Numbered from the stretch's first letter, positions 46,291 to 55,450 are shown. The stretch is DNA of 64,000 bases from Actinoplanes nipponensis (GCF_016862275.1 NZ_BOMQ01000024.1:62001-126000), one strand, 5' to 3'. The notes: generated by a model not told the origin, from the letters alone. A program made the numbers and translations.

Positions 46291-47063
46291 CCGACGATCT
46301 CGACCGGGGCGCCGGCGGGTGGGAAGCCGAACAGCTCGGCCGCGTTCCCGCCGCGGGCCAGCAGCTCGAAACACCTCCGGTCGGGGCCGCCGGCGCCGCC
46401 GGGCCAGCCCGAGCTGCCCGGGGCGAACGACACCGCACCGGCCGGTACGGCGAACACGCCGTCGCTGACCACGGCGTCGGCCTCGGCGTCGCCGATGCGC
46501 ACCCGTACGGTGACGCCGGTCTCCGCCGGGGCGGTGAACCAGCTGGTCTTGAGGTTGCCGTACCCGTCGGTGTAGACCACCACCCGGCGCGGGGCCGGCG
46601 CGATCCGCACCACGTCGCCGAGCAGGCCGTCGTCGCCGCGGACCAGGCCCGCGACCGCGGCCGGGAACACGTCCCGGGAGCGGAACTGCGAGCCCGCGTC
46701 CGGCACGTTCACCGCGCGCAGCGGCACACCCTCGTCGGCCAGGAACGACAGGCTGGCGCCGGAGTCCACGCCCACGACCAGGACGCCCGAGGGCAGCCGC
46801 GCGGCGACCAGGCGCTCGCCGGCGTTGTCCTCGCGCGGCTGGTCCTCGTCCTGGCGGGGCGCCACGTTGGCGTAGATCACCCGGTCGGCCGGGCCGTACC
46901 CGAAGGCCAGCTGGGCCACGCAGAACCCGGCGCCGACCGTGTCGAACGGCGGCACCGGCAGCGCGGCGAGGTCGGCCGCGGGCAGCAGCTCGGCGAACGT
47001 CTGGCGAACCTCGGCGAAGGCGAGGTCCCCGGTGCCGTAGTCGGCCACGACGGTGATGAGCAT
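46287..47063 (-). CDS. Divergent SAM hydroxide adenosyltransferase-like protein
   Basis: The family (DUF62, including fluorinase and chlorinase) cleaves S-adenosylmethionine with water or halide. The 258-residue product has the N-terminal VVADYGTGDLAFAEV, a shifted SQFRSRDVFPAAVAGL (family GRD-F-P block), a YTDGYGNLKTSW strand and SSGWPGGAGG in the C-terminal barrel. The usual DPGVGT-R segment is replaced by NVAPRQDEDQPRED, so the active-site Asp/Arg/His set is altered. It lies 34 bp after the hydrolase gene, same strand. Hydrolase, halogenase or other activity cannot be decided. Confidence 0.75.
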   Translation of the reverse strand: MLITVVADYGTGDLAFAEVRQTFAELLPAADLAALPVPPFDTVGAGFCVAQLAFGYGPADRVIYANVAPRQDEDQPREDNAGERLVAARLPSGVLVVGVDSGASLSFLADEGVPLRAVNVPDAGSQFRSRDVFPAAVAGLVRGDDGLLGDVVRIAPAPRRVVVYTDGYGNLKTSWFTAPAETGVTVRVRIGDAEADAVVSDGVFAVPAGAVSFAPGSSGWPGGAGGPDRRCFELLARGGNAAELFGFPPAGAPVEIVG

Positions 47064-47097
47064 GGGGTCAAGCCTAGGGACCGCGGGGCGTCGCCGC

Positions 47098-47832
47098 TCA
47101 CCTCTCGGTCAGGAACGAGACTGCCTCGGTCAGCGCGTGGTCGGTGAGGACCGGGTCGTGCCGGGCGCCGACGTCCCGCATGAACGCGTGCTCGCCGCCG
47201 GCGTACACGTGCAGCTCCAGGTCCTCCTGCCCGGCGGCGTACAGGGCGCTCACGATCCGCAGCCGGGCGTCGGCGGGCACGTGCGGGTCCCGCGACCCGA
47301 ACACGATCATCAGCCGCCCGGCGATGTCGGCGGCCCGGGCGAGCGACCCCGCGTCGGCGTCGGCGCCGAGGGCGCCGTTGTGCAGCCCGGTCGGGTAGAA
47401 ACACACCGTGGCCGCGACCCGGGGGTCGAAGGCGGCCCGGAACGCGAGGTGGCCGCCGAGGCAGAAGCCGGTCGCGAACAACGTCGTGACGTCGCTGCGC
47501 CCGGCGAGGTGGTCCAGGACGGCGGCGCGGTCCTCGTCGAACTGGGCGGTCGTGGTGGCGGCCGCGCCGGCCAGGCCGGCCTGCTTGCCCGCGTCGTCGA
47601 ACTCCAGCGCGACGCCGGCCAGGTCGGTCCGGGGGTAGATCTCCGGCGCGCAGACCACGAAACCGGCCGAGGCCAGCCGCCGGGCGGTGCGCAGGGTGGA
47701 CTCGGTCAGCTGGAAGATGTCGGTGTAGAGCAGCAGGCCCGGCCAGGGACCGGCGCCGGCCGGGCTGATCACCATCGCGCGGATCTCGTAGCCGGACGCC
47801 GGCACGCGAACCTCGTCCTCACGCAGCTTCAT
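47098..47832 (-). CDS. Dienelactone hydrolase family protein
   Basis: This alpha/beta hydrolase has a cysteine nucleophile. The 244-residue product has GFCLGGHLA with Cys124, an acid in FGSRDPHVP, and the His in AGGEHAFMRD. The N-terminal strand pair (PWPGLLLYTDIFQL) is typical. The natural substrate is unknown; no catechol pathway genes are nearby. The ATG start is at 47832, and the gene is the first of a leftward three-gene run. Confidence 0.88.
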   Translation of the reverse strand: MKLREDEVRVPASGYEIRAMVISPAGAGPWPGLLLYTDIFQLTESTLRTARRLASAGFVVCAPEIYPRTDLAGVALEFDDAGKQAGLAGAAATTTAQFDEDRAAVLDHLAGRSDVTTLFATGFCLGGHLAFRAAFDPRVAATVCFYPTGLHNGALGADADAGSLARAADIAGRLMIVFGSRDPHVPADARLRIVSALYAAGQEDLELHVYAGGEHAFMRDVGARHDPVLTDHALTEAVSFLTER

Positions 47833-47885
47833 GCCGAGTGACCCTACTCAACCGGTCCCGGCCGGGCTGTCGTCCCGGCCGCCGC

Positions 47886-48632
47886 TCAGTCGATGGTGTG
47901 GCCGCCGTTGACGGTCAGGCGCTCGCCGGTCATGAAGCGGGACGCGTCGCTCGCCACGAACGCCACCACGTCCGCGATGTCCTCCGGCCGGCCCAGCCGG
48001 CCCAGTGGCACGTCCCGCACGTAGCCCGCGCTGTCCTCGGCCGTCACGACGCCGTGGCGTTCCACCGGGATCCAGCCCGGCGCCACCACGTTCACCGTGA
48101 TGCCGTGGACTCCCAGCTCCCGCGCCCAGGTACGGGCCAGGCCGAGCTGGGCGCCCTTGGCCGCGTTGTAGGCCGACGCGCCCGGCAGCGCGCGCTCGAA
48201 GGAGTCCGAGCCGATGTGGATGAAACGGCCGGTGCCCAGCCCCCGCATGCCCGCGGCGGTGGCCTGCAGCAGCAGGGTCGGGCTCTTGACGAAGAAGACC
48301 AGCTGGTCGAGGTGGGCCGCCCAGGAGACCTCGGTGGCCGGCGCGAGCGGCTGCGGCCCGGTCGCGTTGGCCACCACCACCTGCACCGGGCCCAGGTCGG
48401 CGGCGACCGCGGCCACCATCGCCGGCACCTCCGCCTCGTCGGTGACGTCCGCCCGGTACGCGGCCGCCCGCCCGCCCGCCGCGACGATCGCGGCGACGAC
48501 CGCCTCGGCGCCGGCGCTGTCCGAGCGGTAGTTCACCGCGACCGGCCAGCCGTCGGCCGCCAGGCGCCGGGCGATGTGGGCGCCCAGCCCCCGTGAGGCA
48601 CCGGTGACCAGGGCGCTGCCCGCGATCGTCAA
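47886..48632 (-). CDS. Short-chain dehydrogenase/reductase
   Basis: The 248-residue NAD(P)-dependent oxidoreductase has the nucleotide loop TGASRGLG at residues 10-17, a catalytic Ser142 or Ser144, Tyr155 and Lys159 (SAYNAAKG). The conserved NNAG motif reads ANATG. The start is TTG, one base after the stop of the DinB-like gene, with GGGAG seven bases upstream, so it depends on coupling. It is most like FabG-type 3-oxoacyl reductases, but substrate is unknown. Confidence 0.87.
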   Translation of the reverse strand: MTIAGSALVTGASRGLGAHIARRLAADGWPVAVNYRSDSAGAEAVVAAIVAAGGRAAAYRADVTDEAEVPAMVAAVAADLGPVQVVVANATGPQPLAPATEVSWAAHLDQLVFFVKSPTLLLQATAAGMRGLGTGRFIHIGSDSFERALPGASAYNAAKGAQLGLARTWARELGVHGITVNVVAPGWIPVERHGVVTAEDSAGYVRDVPLGRLGRPEDIADVVAFVASDASRFMTGERLTVNGGHTID

Positions 48633-48633
48633 C

Positions 48634-49101
48634 TCATTCTCCCGTCGTGCCGTCGAGCAGTTCCCGGACCGCGTCGGCGTGCCCCGCGTGCCGGGCGGTC
48701 TCGTTGATCAGGTGGATGAGGACGAAGCGTAGATCGGTGCCGTCGCCGGTCCGCGCCGGCGTGGCCGGGTCTCCCAGCTGGCGGACCGCGGCGTCGGTGG
48801 CGGCGGCGCGCTCCCGGTACGCCGCGAGCGCGGCCGCGATGGTCAGCTCCGGGCCGGGGAGGTACTCGTCGTCGGTCTTGCCGGTCGGCCGGCCCAGCAT
48901 CGCGCCGTCGATCCAGCGCCACTCGACGTGGGTGAGGTGGTTGACCAGGCCCAGCAGCGGCAGCAGCCGGCCCTCGGGTCGCCAGCGGGCCTGCTCGTCG
49001 GTGAGGCCGCCGGCCTTGCGCAGCACGGCCCCGCGCAGGAAGGCCAGCCAGCGCAGGTGCAGCTCGAGCTCGTCGGGCGTGCCGGTGGGGAAGCCGGTCA
49101 C
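48634..49101 (-). CDS. DinB-family (DUF664-type) protein
   Basis: The 155-residue four-helix bundle protein has a putative metal triad of histidines: VNHLTHVEWRW in the second helix and LINETARHAGHADAVREL in the last. Related enzymes are mycothiol- or bacillithiol-dependent transferases; mycothiol is expected in actinomycetes, so that is a guess. The GTG start overlaps the stop of the monooxygenase-like gene (GTGA). Confidence 0.85.
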   Translation of the reverse strand: MTGFPTGTPDELELHLRWLAFLRGAVLRKAGGLTDEQARWRPEGRLLPLLGLVNHLTHVEWRWIDGAMLGRPTGKTDDEYLPGPELTIAAALAAYRERAAATDAAVRQLGDPATPARTGDGTDLRFVLIHLINETARHAGHADAVRELLDGTTGE

Positions 49102-49394
49102 AGGAGCCCACCGGCGACGGTGAGCTCCTGCCCGGTGAACTCGCCGGTCAGCATCGGCATGGCCCGCGCGATCGCCGCCCGGGTCCCGGGCAGCTGCAGC
49201 GAGGCGTCGTGGTGCTCCTTGCTCTCCCACACCTCGTTGACCCAGATCAGCTCCGGGTCGGTGTCCGACACGCCGACCACGTAGAGCCGGCAGCCGGCCC
49301 CGCGCAGGCCGTCGACCCCGCCGAGCAGGATCTGCACGACCTCGTCGCGGCGGCCCGCCTTGGTGCGCATGGTCGCCAGGTAGCCGTACGTCAC
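49098..49394 (-). CDS. Antibiotic biosynthesis monooxygenase-fold protein
   Basis: The 98-residue ferredoxin-like fold protein has MTYGYLATMRTKAGRRDEVVQILL, ELIWVNEVWESKEHHDASLQ and a C-terminal strand. The ABM family includes cofactor-free quinol monooxygenases and proteins of unknown role. The start is GTG at 49394. It is the first gene of the coupled leftward trio with the DinB-like and SDR genes. Confidence 0.85.
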   Translation of the reverse strand: MTYGYLATMRTKAGRRDEVVQILLGGVDGLRGAGCRLYVVGVSDTDPELIWVNEVWESKEHHDASLQLPGTRAAIARAMPMLTGEFTGQELTVAGGLL

Positions 49395-49516
49395 GTGCTC
49401 CTCCTCGCCGGGCCCGGGTCACCCGCCGGGCGGGCTGTTCCCGGCCCCGGCGACATTACGCCGGACGGCGTCCCGACGTCGGAGGGGCACCGGGACGGCG
49501 GCCGCGCCGCCGCGGG

Positions 49517-50923
49517 TCAGCTCGCCGGCAGGGGCGCCGCCACGGGGCTGCGGTGCCCGTCGCGGTCCACCGCGCGCACCCCGAAGAAGACGTTGTCCTT
49601 CGACAGGTCGATCGTCACCGTGGTCACGTCCCCGACCGCCAGCACGTTCGTCCAGTCCGGCGCCGTCGTCTCGCGCCAGACCACCTCGTAGCCGGCCAGG
49701 TCGGCGCTGGTGCCGCGCTGCCAGCGCAGCGTCGTCTCGTTGGTCAGCTGCGTCGTGTCGATGACCACGCCCTTGGGGGTGCCGGGGGCCTGGGCCAGCG
49801 ACCACAGCGCCGCCGCGTTCACCCGGGTCACCCGGGCGATGTAGCGGAAGTCGCAGAACTCCACCAGGTCGCCGTACTGGACGCCGTTCTCCACGCGGAC
49901 GTTCTGGTGCTCGTGGGCGAAGTTCTCCCGGGGCTCGGTCAGGCGCGCGGCCGGGTAGCCGCGGAGCAGGAACGAGATGTGGTCGCTGCCGCGCAGGTAG
50001 CGGTCGCGGCGCCAGATGACCCGTACCCTCATGCCGGTCTGCGGGTTCTCCGCGACGTCGTGGACGAAGCGGCCGAGCTGGCGCGACGGGCCGTCGTTCT
50101 CCCCGCCGACCGACTTGCGGACGGTCGCCTCGGCGGCCGTCTCGGCGGTGGGCACACCCTCCACGAACAGCCGTACCGTGCGCGGGTCGCCGGCCGTGCC
50201 GTCGTGGGCGTCGCCGGTGCCGACGATGTCGTTGCTGAACATGGCCTGCACGTCGGTGCCGGCGTCCTTGAACTGCTGAGCCAGGTGGTCGGAGCCGTAC
50301 AGGCCCTGCTCCTCGCCCGCGACGGCGGCGAACACGATGGTGGCCTCGGTGTGCCGGGTCGCCATCACTCGGGCCAGCTCCATGATCGCCGCCACCCCGG
50401 ACGCGTCGTCGTCGGCGCCGGGCGCGTCGCTGGTGGCGTCCAGGACGTCGGAGGCCCGGGAGTCGTAGTGGCCGGTGACCACGTACACCCGGCCGGGGTC
50501 GGTGTCGCCGCGCAGCGTGGCTACGACGTTGGTGATCCGGGTCGGCGTCGGGATCCGCGGGGACACCGGCTGGATGAACGACTGCAGCTCGACGGTCATC
50601 CGGCCGCCGGAGGCCGCCGCGTACGTGCGCAGCTGCTCGTGGATCCAGTCCCGGGCCGCGCCGATGCCGCGCACCGGGTCGTCCTGGGCCGACAGGGTGT
50701 GCCGGGTGCCGAACGCGGCGAGCCGAGTCACGATGGCGCCGATCCGGTTCGGGTCGATCTCGCGCAGCAACGCCCGCAGCTGCCGGTCGGGTGACTGTTT
50801 GTGCAGGCCGTGGCCGGTGGCATGGGCCGCGCGCGCGCCGAGGACCGGGGTCGCTGCGACGGCTGCGGAGGCCGCCAGGAACGCGCGCCGCGACGGGATG
50901 AGCTTCTCGCGGTGATCCGTCAT
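49517..50923 (-). CDS. Secreted M28-family zinc aminopeptidase
   Basis: The 468-residue protein has a twin-arginine signal peptide (SRRAFLAASAAVAATPVLGARAAHA). Zinc ligands of M28 are visible: VVTGHYDSRAS (His152), GADDDASG (Asp171 region), AGEEQGLYG (Glu204-Glu205), FSNDIVG and SDHISF. A C-terminal fibronectin-III-like domain (about residues 370-468, TLRWQRGTSADLAGYEVVWRET) probably aids binding. Export through Tat implies folding before secretion. The gene stands alone. Confidence 0.9.
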   Translation of the reverse strand: MTDHREKLIPSRRAFLAASAAVAATPVLGARAAHATGHGLHKQSPDRQLRALLREIDPNRIGAIVTRLAAFGTRHTLSAQDDPVRGIGAARDWIHEQLRTYAAASGGRMTVELQSFIQPVSPRIPTPTRITNVVATLRGDTDPGRVYVVTGHYDSRASDVLDATSDAPGADDDASGVAAIMELARVMATRHTEATIVFAAVAGEEQGLYGSDHLAQQFKDAGTDVQAMFSNDIVGTGDAHDGTAGDPRTVRLFVEGVPTAETAAEATVRKSVGGENDGPSRQLGRFVHDVAENPQTGMRVRVIWRRDRYLRGSDHISFLLRGYPAARLTEPRENFAHEHQNVRVENGVQYGDLVEFCDFRYIARVTRVNAAALWSLAQAPGTPKGVVIDTTQLTNETTLRWQRGTSADLAGYEVVWRETTAPDWTNVLAVGDVTTVTIDLSKDNVFFGVRAVDRDGHRSPVAAPLPAS

Positions 50924-51047
50924 ACCCCAGCATCGTCGTCCACCCGGGCCGAGATGTCCACGTTCATCGATGCCAGATGTCGGCCGGGACCCCGGCCGGG
51001 ACGCGCCGCCCGGCGCGCCCCGGCCGCGAGCGCGGCGCCGGGACGGC

Positions 51048-52049
51048 TCAGCCGCCGCTGACCGGGTGGAACGGCTTCGGCAGGGTGCGCGGCACCGCGG
51101 TGCGGGCCGTCGTCGCAGGGGCGGCCGGCAGGTTGTCGAACATGGTGCGGCCGATCTTGGCGTGGGCCTGCACCGCCGGGTGGGTCGCGCCGTAGTTCTC
51201 GGGGTCGCCCAGACCCTCGGCGAACATCGCGTAGGTCAGCAGCGGCGCCCCGTCCGCGCTGAACATGATGCCGGCCTCGTGCCGGGACTCGCCCAGGTCG
51301 TTGAAGTCCGCGCCGTACTTCGTGGCCACCCGCTCGCGCTCCTTGGAGGACATCACCCGGCGGACCCCGTCGTGGTAGCCGTTGATCCAGCGGGTGATGC
51401 TCAGCAGGAAGTCGCACGACTCCGGCTTGAGCAGCGTCTTGGTCGCCAGCCGCCACAGCAGGTCGTGCATCTCCCGCGGGGTCGTCGTGCCCAGGAAGAA
51501 GCGGTTCGGGTTGGCCACCGGCTCGACCCGGGTGTGCACGAAGCCCTTGGCGGCCAGGATCTCGTTGATCTCCAGCGCCGGCGCCACCCGGCCGCACATG
51601 CGCACGGCCGTGTTGTCGGAGACCAGCAGCATCGCGGTCAGGAAGTTGGCCACGGTGATCTCGTCGCCCCACACCCGGTGCAGGTGGTAGATGCCCGAGC
51701 CGCCCAGGATGATGTCGGCCTGGAGGTCCAGCTTGGTGCCCAGGGTCAGCAGGCCCCGGTCGATCTTGTCCATGACCGCGGTCGCCACCGCGAGCTTCTG
51801 CACGCTGTAGCCGTACGTGACGTGGTCGGCGTCGTCCTCGACGATCGGCTTGAGCGCGCCGGTCGCGTCCACGGCGGCGATGTGGGTGTGCCACAGGCCG
51901 CCGACCTTGGCCTTCTCCTTCTCGTAGACCTTCTTGATGCTCGCCGGGCCGGCCGCCGCGGCCTGGGCGGGGGTGCTCACGCCGACCCCCGCGACCGCTG
52001 CGGCGGCGCCGAGACCGAGTGCCGAACGGCGGGACATGCTGGTTGACAT
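51048..52049 (-). CDS. Secreted class A beta-lactamase-like serine hydrolase
   Basis: The 333-residue exported protein has a Tat-like leader (SRRSALGLGAAAAVAG). Motifs of the penicillin-interacting fold are in place: SVQK at 82-85 (nucleophile Ser82), SDN at 144-146, an omega-loop-like E176-x3-N180, and KYG at 244-246 where class A enzymes have KTG. The Tyr in the third motif makes beta-lactam hydrolysis uncertain; a peptidase or esterase role is possible. ATG 52049 follows GAGGGAGAACG. Monocistronic. Confidence 0.82.
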   Translation of the reverse strand: MSTSMSRRSALGLGAAAAVAGVGVSTPAQAAAAGPASIKKVYEKEKAKVGGLWHTHIAAVDATGALKPIVEDDADHVTYGYSVQKLAVATAVMDKIDRGLLTLGTKLDLQADIILGGSGIYHLHRVWGDEITVANFLTAMLLVSDNTAVRMCGRVAPALEINEILAAKGFVHTRVEPVANPNRFFLGTTTPREMHDLLWRLATKTLLKPESCDFLLSITRWINGYHDGVRRVMSSKERERVATKYGADFNDLGESRHEAGIMFSADGAPLLTYAMFAEGLGDPENYGATHPAVQAHAKIGRTMFDNLPAAPATTARTAVPRTLPKPFHPVSGG

Positions 52050-52104
52050 CGTTCTCCCTCAATGGACGGACGGTGGACCACGCGGCAAGGTACACCACGC
52101 CCGC

Positions 52105-52749
52105 TCATGACCGGAGGTACCGCAGCACGGCCAGCACCCGGCGGTGGTCGGTGCGCGCCGGCGGCAGGTCGAGCTTGGTGAAGATGGCCGTGACGTGCTT
52201 CTCGACGCTGCGTTCGACCAGGTGCAGGGCCTCGGCGACGGCCACGTTGGAGCGTCCCTCGGCGAGCAGGGCGAGGATCTCGCGCTCCCGGTCGCTGAGC
52301 CGGGCCAGGCCGGCGTCGACCGCCGGCGCGGCGAGCAGCTGCCGCACCACCTCCGGGTCCAGGGCCGTGCCGCCGTCGGCCACCCGCCGCAGCGCCCCGA
52401 CGAACTCGCCGGTGCTGACGATCCGGTCCTTGAGCAGGTAGCCCACCCGGCCCGCGTTCTCGGAGAGCAACTGCCGCGCGTAGCCGGTCTCGACCCACTG
52501 GGAGAAGACCAGGACCCCGACCCCCGGGTACGCCGACCGGATGGTCAGCGCCGCCCGCAGCCCCTCGTCGGTGAACGTGGGTGGCATCCGCACGTCCACG
52601 ATCGCGGCGTCGGGCGGATCGGCGGCGACGGCGGCGAGCAGCCCGGCGGCGTCGGGAACCGCGCCCGTCACCTCGATGCCCTGCTCGGCCAGCAGCAGCG
52701 CGATGCCGTCGCGCAGCAGCGCGTTGTCCTCGGCGATCACCACACGCAC
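52105..52749 (-). CDS. NarL/LuxR-type response regulator
   Basis: This transcription factor is controlled by the adjacent histidine kinase. The 214-residue product has a receiver domain (acidic pair AED, phospho-acceptor Asp52 in IVDVRMPP, Lys in LLKDR). It ends with a LuxR helix-turn-helix (LSDREREILALLAEGRSNVAVAEALHLVERSVEKHV). The GTG start lies 50 bp after the kinase gene. It is last in the ATPase-permease-kinase-regulator operon, so the transporter is the likely target or input. Confidence 0.92.
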   Translation of the reverse strand: MRVVIAEDNALLRDGIALLLAEQGIEVTGAVPDAAGLLAAVAADPPDAAIVDVRMPPTFTDEGLRAALTIRSAYPGVGVLVFSQWVETGYARQLLSENAGRVGYLLKDRIVSTGEFVGALRRVADGGTALDPEVVRQLLAAPAVDAGLARLSDREREILALLAEGRSNVAVAEALHLVERSVEKHVTAIFTKLDLPPARTDHRRVLAVLRYLRS

Positions 52750-52799
52750 GGTCGGCCTCCGATCGCCGGGGTCGTCGGGTGCGGGCGGCCCATCCGGCG

Positions 52800-54131
52800 T
52801 CACGCCCGCTCGGGAAGGATCATGGTTACGGTGGTCGGCCCGCCGGCGGGGGAGTCGACGGTCAGCGAGCCGTCCAGCGCGGTGGCCCGCCGCGCCAGCC
52901 CGGCCAGCCCGGTGCCCGTGGACGGTGCGGCCGCCCCCGGCCCGGCCACCGCGGGGCCGGCCGGTGCGGAGCCGGAGGTGAGCAGCGCTGCGCCGCCCTG
53001 GCCGTCGTCGGTCACGGTCAGGCGCAGGCAGCCGTTCCCGCCGCGCAGGTCGACCCGGACCCGGGTGGCGTCCGCGTGCCGGGCGATGTTGGTCAGCAGC
53101 TCCGCCACCGCGAAGTACAGCGCCGAGGCCGTCGCGTCCGGGGGCCGGGCGGCCAGGGACACCGTCACCGACGCGGGCACGGCGCTGCGCGCGGCCAGGG
53201 TGGTCAGCGCCACCTCGAGGCCGTCGTCCAGCGCCGGCGGGTGCATGCCGCGGACGATGTCCCGCAACTCGGCCAGCGCCTCGGTGACGGTGCCCCGGGC
53301 GTCCGCCGCGAGCGCGCGGACCGGCTCCTGGGTGCTGCGGCTCTCGATCCGGGACAGGGTCAGGCCGAGCGCGACCAGCCGGGCCTGCGTGCCGTCGTGC
53401 AGGTCGCGTTCGACGCGGCGCAGCAGGGCCGCCGCGTCCGACCGCAGGGCGGCCCGGCCCGCCTCCAGCTCGGCGATGCGCTGCTGGGACCGGCTCGGGT
53501 GCAGCAGCCCCCGGACCAGGAAGCGGTCGAGCAGCACCACCAGCCGCAGCCACCAGGGGGTCGCGAGCAGCAGCGCCAGCCCCTGCAGCGCGATCCACCA
53601 GGTGTGGCCCCAGGTGTCGCTGTCGAACGCGCGGAAGCCGTCCGGCAGCAGCCACCACCACAGCGGATAGGTCAGGCCCAGCGGGGCGAGCACCACGCCG
53701 AGCACACCCGGGTACGCCCCGGCGACCATGAGCGGCCAGCGCGCGAAGCAGTAGGCCAGGGCGCGCCACGCCGTGGGGTCGCCCGGCAGCGCGCGGATCC
53801 GTCCCCACCGGCCGCGGGCCGGCAGCGGGGGCGGGTCGCCCCAGTCCCAGCCCAGCATCGCGCGGGCCGGGCCGCGGAAGTAGCCGGGGGTGAGCCGGGC
53901 CAGGGCCAGCACCCCGACCAGCAGGGGCAGGCCGACAGTCAGCACCGACGCGGCGGCGGCGACGGTGCCGACCACGGCCAGGACGAAGGCGGGCAGGCCG
54001 ATGAGGACCCCGGAGACCAGGTACGCCAGCTCCCGCCAGGTGCGGCCGGTCAGCCACGCCCTCAGCACGATCACCACCAAGCCCCCGGCCCGGGGCGCCC
54101 CGGCGATTGCCGGCCGGGTGCGGGGGCCCAT
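52800..54131 (-). CDS. Membrane histidine kinase, HisKA_3 (NarL-type) family
   Basis: The 443-residue sensor has four or more hydrophobic segments in two clusters (about residues 36-80 and 130-205) with little extracellular loop. The HisKA_3 dimerisation domain has His245 in RDLHDGTQARLVALGL. The ATPase domain has VAELLTNIARHADA and TDDGQGG with a Gly-rich lid. An Ala/Gly/Pro-rich insert lies before GTGLAGLARR. The ATG overlaps the permease stop by one base. Lack of a sensor domain suggests signal comes through the transporter. Confidence 0.9.
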   Translation of the reverse strand: MGPRTRPAIAGAPRAGGLVVIVLRAWLTGRTWRELAYLVSGVLIGLPAFVLAVVGTVAAAASVLTVGLPLLVGVLALARLTPGYFRGPARAMLGWDWGDPPPLPARGRWGRIRALPGDPTAWRALAYCFARWPLMVAGAYPGVLGVVLAPLGLTYPLWWWLLPDGFRAFDSDTWGHTWWIALQGLALLLATPWWLRLVVLLDRFLVRGLLHPSRSQQRIAELEAGRAALRSDAAALLRRVERDLHDGTQARLVALGLTLSRIESRSTQEPVRALAADARGTVTEALAELRDIVRGMHPPALDDGLEVALTTLAARSAVPASVTVSLAARPPDATASALYFAVAELLTNIARHADATRVRVDLRGGNGCLRLTVTDDGQGGAALLTSGSAPAGPAVAGPGAAAPSTGTGLAGLARRATALDGSLTVDSPAGGPTTVTMILPERA

Positions 54132-55450
54132 CAGGAGACCACCTCGATGGGCGGGCGCCGCAGCGCGAGCGCGGCGGGCAGGGCGGTGCCGGCCAGGACC
54201 AGGGCCGTGCTGCCCAGGACGCCGGTGAGCAGCCAGCCCACCGGCATCCAGGGCCGCCAGGTGCCCAGCGCGGTGTGCAGCAACGGCAGGGTCGTCGTCG
54301 CGGCCACCGCCGCGCTGACCGCCAGCGCGGTTCCGCTCACCAGCAGAGCCTCGCAGACGACGACGGCCAGCGCGCGCCGCCGGGTCGCCCCGGCGAGCTG
54401 CGTGACCGCCAGGTCCCGGCGCCGGCCCAGCACCACGGTCACCAGCGTGTTGACCGCGGCCACCGCCGCGAAGGCGACGTAGACCGACGTGCCGGAATAC
54501 TCCAGCCACCGTTCGGCGGCGGCCGGGGCGGCGCCGGTCTCGTGCTCGAACGTCTTCAGCATGATCACCTTGACCCCCGTGAAGGCGATCGCCAGGGTGA
54601 GCGGCACCAGCGCCCCGGACAGCGCCCGGGCCTGGACCGCGACGGTGTCGCCGGCCAGCCGGCCGGTGTCGCCGAGCCGCCGGCCCACCAGCGCGGTCAC
54701 CCGGAGCAGGGCCGGGCCGAGCAGGCCGGCGCCGACGCACAGCGCGAGCATGACGAACAGGCCCAGCGCGTCGGCGGTCTCCGCGTCCAGCCGGGCGATG
54801 GCGGCGGAGAGCACGCTGCCGCCGGTCACCAGGACCAGGCCGGCCGTCGTGCGCAGGCCGCCGACCCCCCGCGGGGGCGCCGCCGCCTCGGCGAGCGCCG
54901 CCGCGGGCCGGACCCGCGACGGCCGGATCGCCGCGACCAGCGCCCCGGCCACCGAGGCGCCGACGGTGGCGGCCAGCGCGATAGGCAGGGCGGCCGGGTG
55001 CGGGTGGAAGGTCACCGCGGCCGGGGCCAGGCCGCGCGTGACCACGCCGTCGATCCAGGCCCGGCCACCGAGGGCGCCCAGCGGGACCCCGAGCAGCGTC
55101 GCGGGCACCGCGACGAGCGCCGCCTGCGCCGCCACCGAGCGGCGGACCCGGCCGGGGGTGGCGCCGAGCGCCCGCACCAGGGCGATGTCGCGGGCCTGCT
55201 GGGCGACCGTGGCCACCATGGTCACGCCGACGATGACGACGGTCAGGTAGATCGCGAGCGTGACGAAGACGACCGCGATGTCGGTGAGGCCGGTGTCGGT
55301 CACGGCCCGCCGGGCCGCGGCGCCCAACGGGGCCCGGTCGATCGAGGTGAGGATGCCGAGCCCGGCGGCCACCAGCGCGGCGGCCAGCAGCTGGGTGCAG
55401 AACGGGCCGAGGAACGACCACGGATTGCGCCGCAGCGCCTGCCGGATCAT
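54131..55450 (-). CDS. ABC transporter permease, MacB/FtsX type
   Basis: The 439-residue membrane protein has two FtsX-like halves: segments near residues 15-40, 60-90 and 120-180, then 290-330 and 370-425. The conserved ARDIALVRALGATPGRVRRS loop and its second copy RRRDLAVTQLAGATRRRAL are characteristic. It is a single polypeptide with the duplicated core, partner of the ATPase encoded just upstream (ATGA overlap). Such systems with a two-component pair often mediate cell-envelope stress or peptide resistance. Confidence 0.9.
   Translation of the reverse strand: MIRQALRRNPWSFLGPFCTQLLAAALVAAGLGILTSIDRAPLGAAARRAVTDTGLTDIAVVFVTLAIYLTVVIVGVTMVATVAQQARDIALVRALGATPGRVRRSVAAQAALVAVPATLLGVPLGALGGRAWIDGVVTRGLAPAAVTFHPHPAALPIALAATVGASVAGALVAAIRPSRVRPAAALAEAAAPPRGVGGLRTTAGLVLVTGGSVLSAAIARLDAETADALGLFVMLALCVGAGLLGPALLRVTALVGRRLGDTGRLAGDTVAVQARALSGALVPLTLAIAFTGVKVIMLKTFEHETGAAPAAAERWLEYSGTSVYVAFAAVAAVNTLVTVVLGRRRDLAVTQLAGATRRRALAVVVCEALLVSGTALAVSAAVAATTTLPLLHTALGTWRPWMPVGWLLTGVLGSTALVLAGTALPAALALRRPPIEVVS

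Noticed and set aside
46287..47063. Fluorinase or chlorinase assignment
   Set aside because: Halide-pocket motifs are not visible and no halometabolite cluster is nearby; kept as a divergent SAM-hydrolase-like protein.
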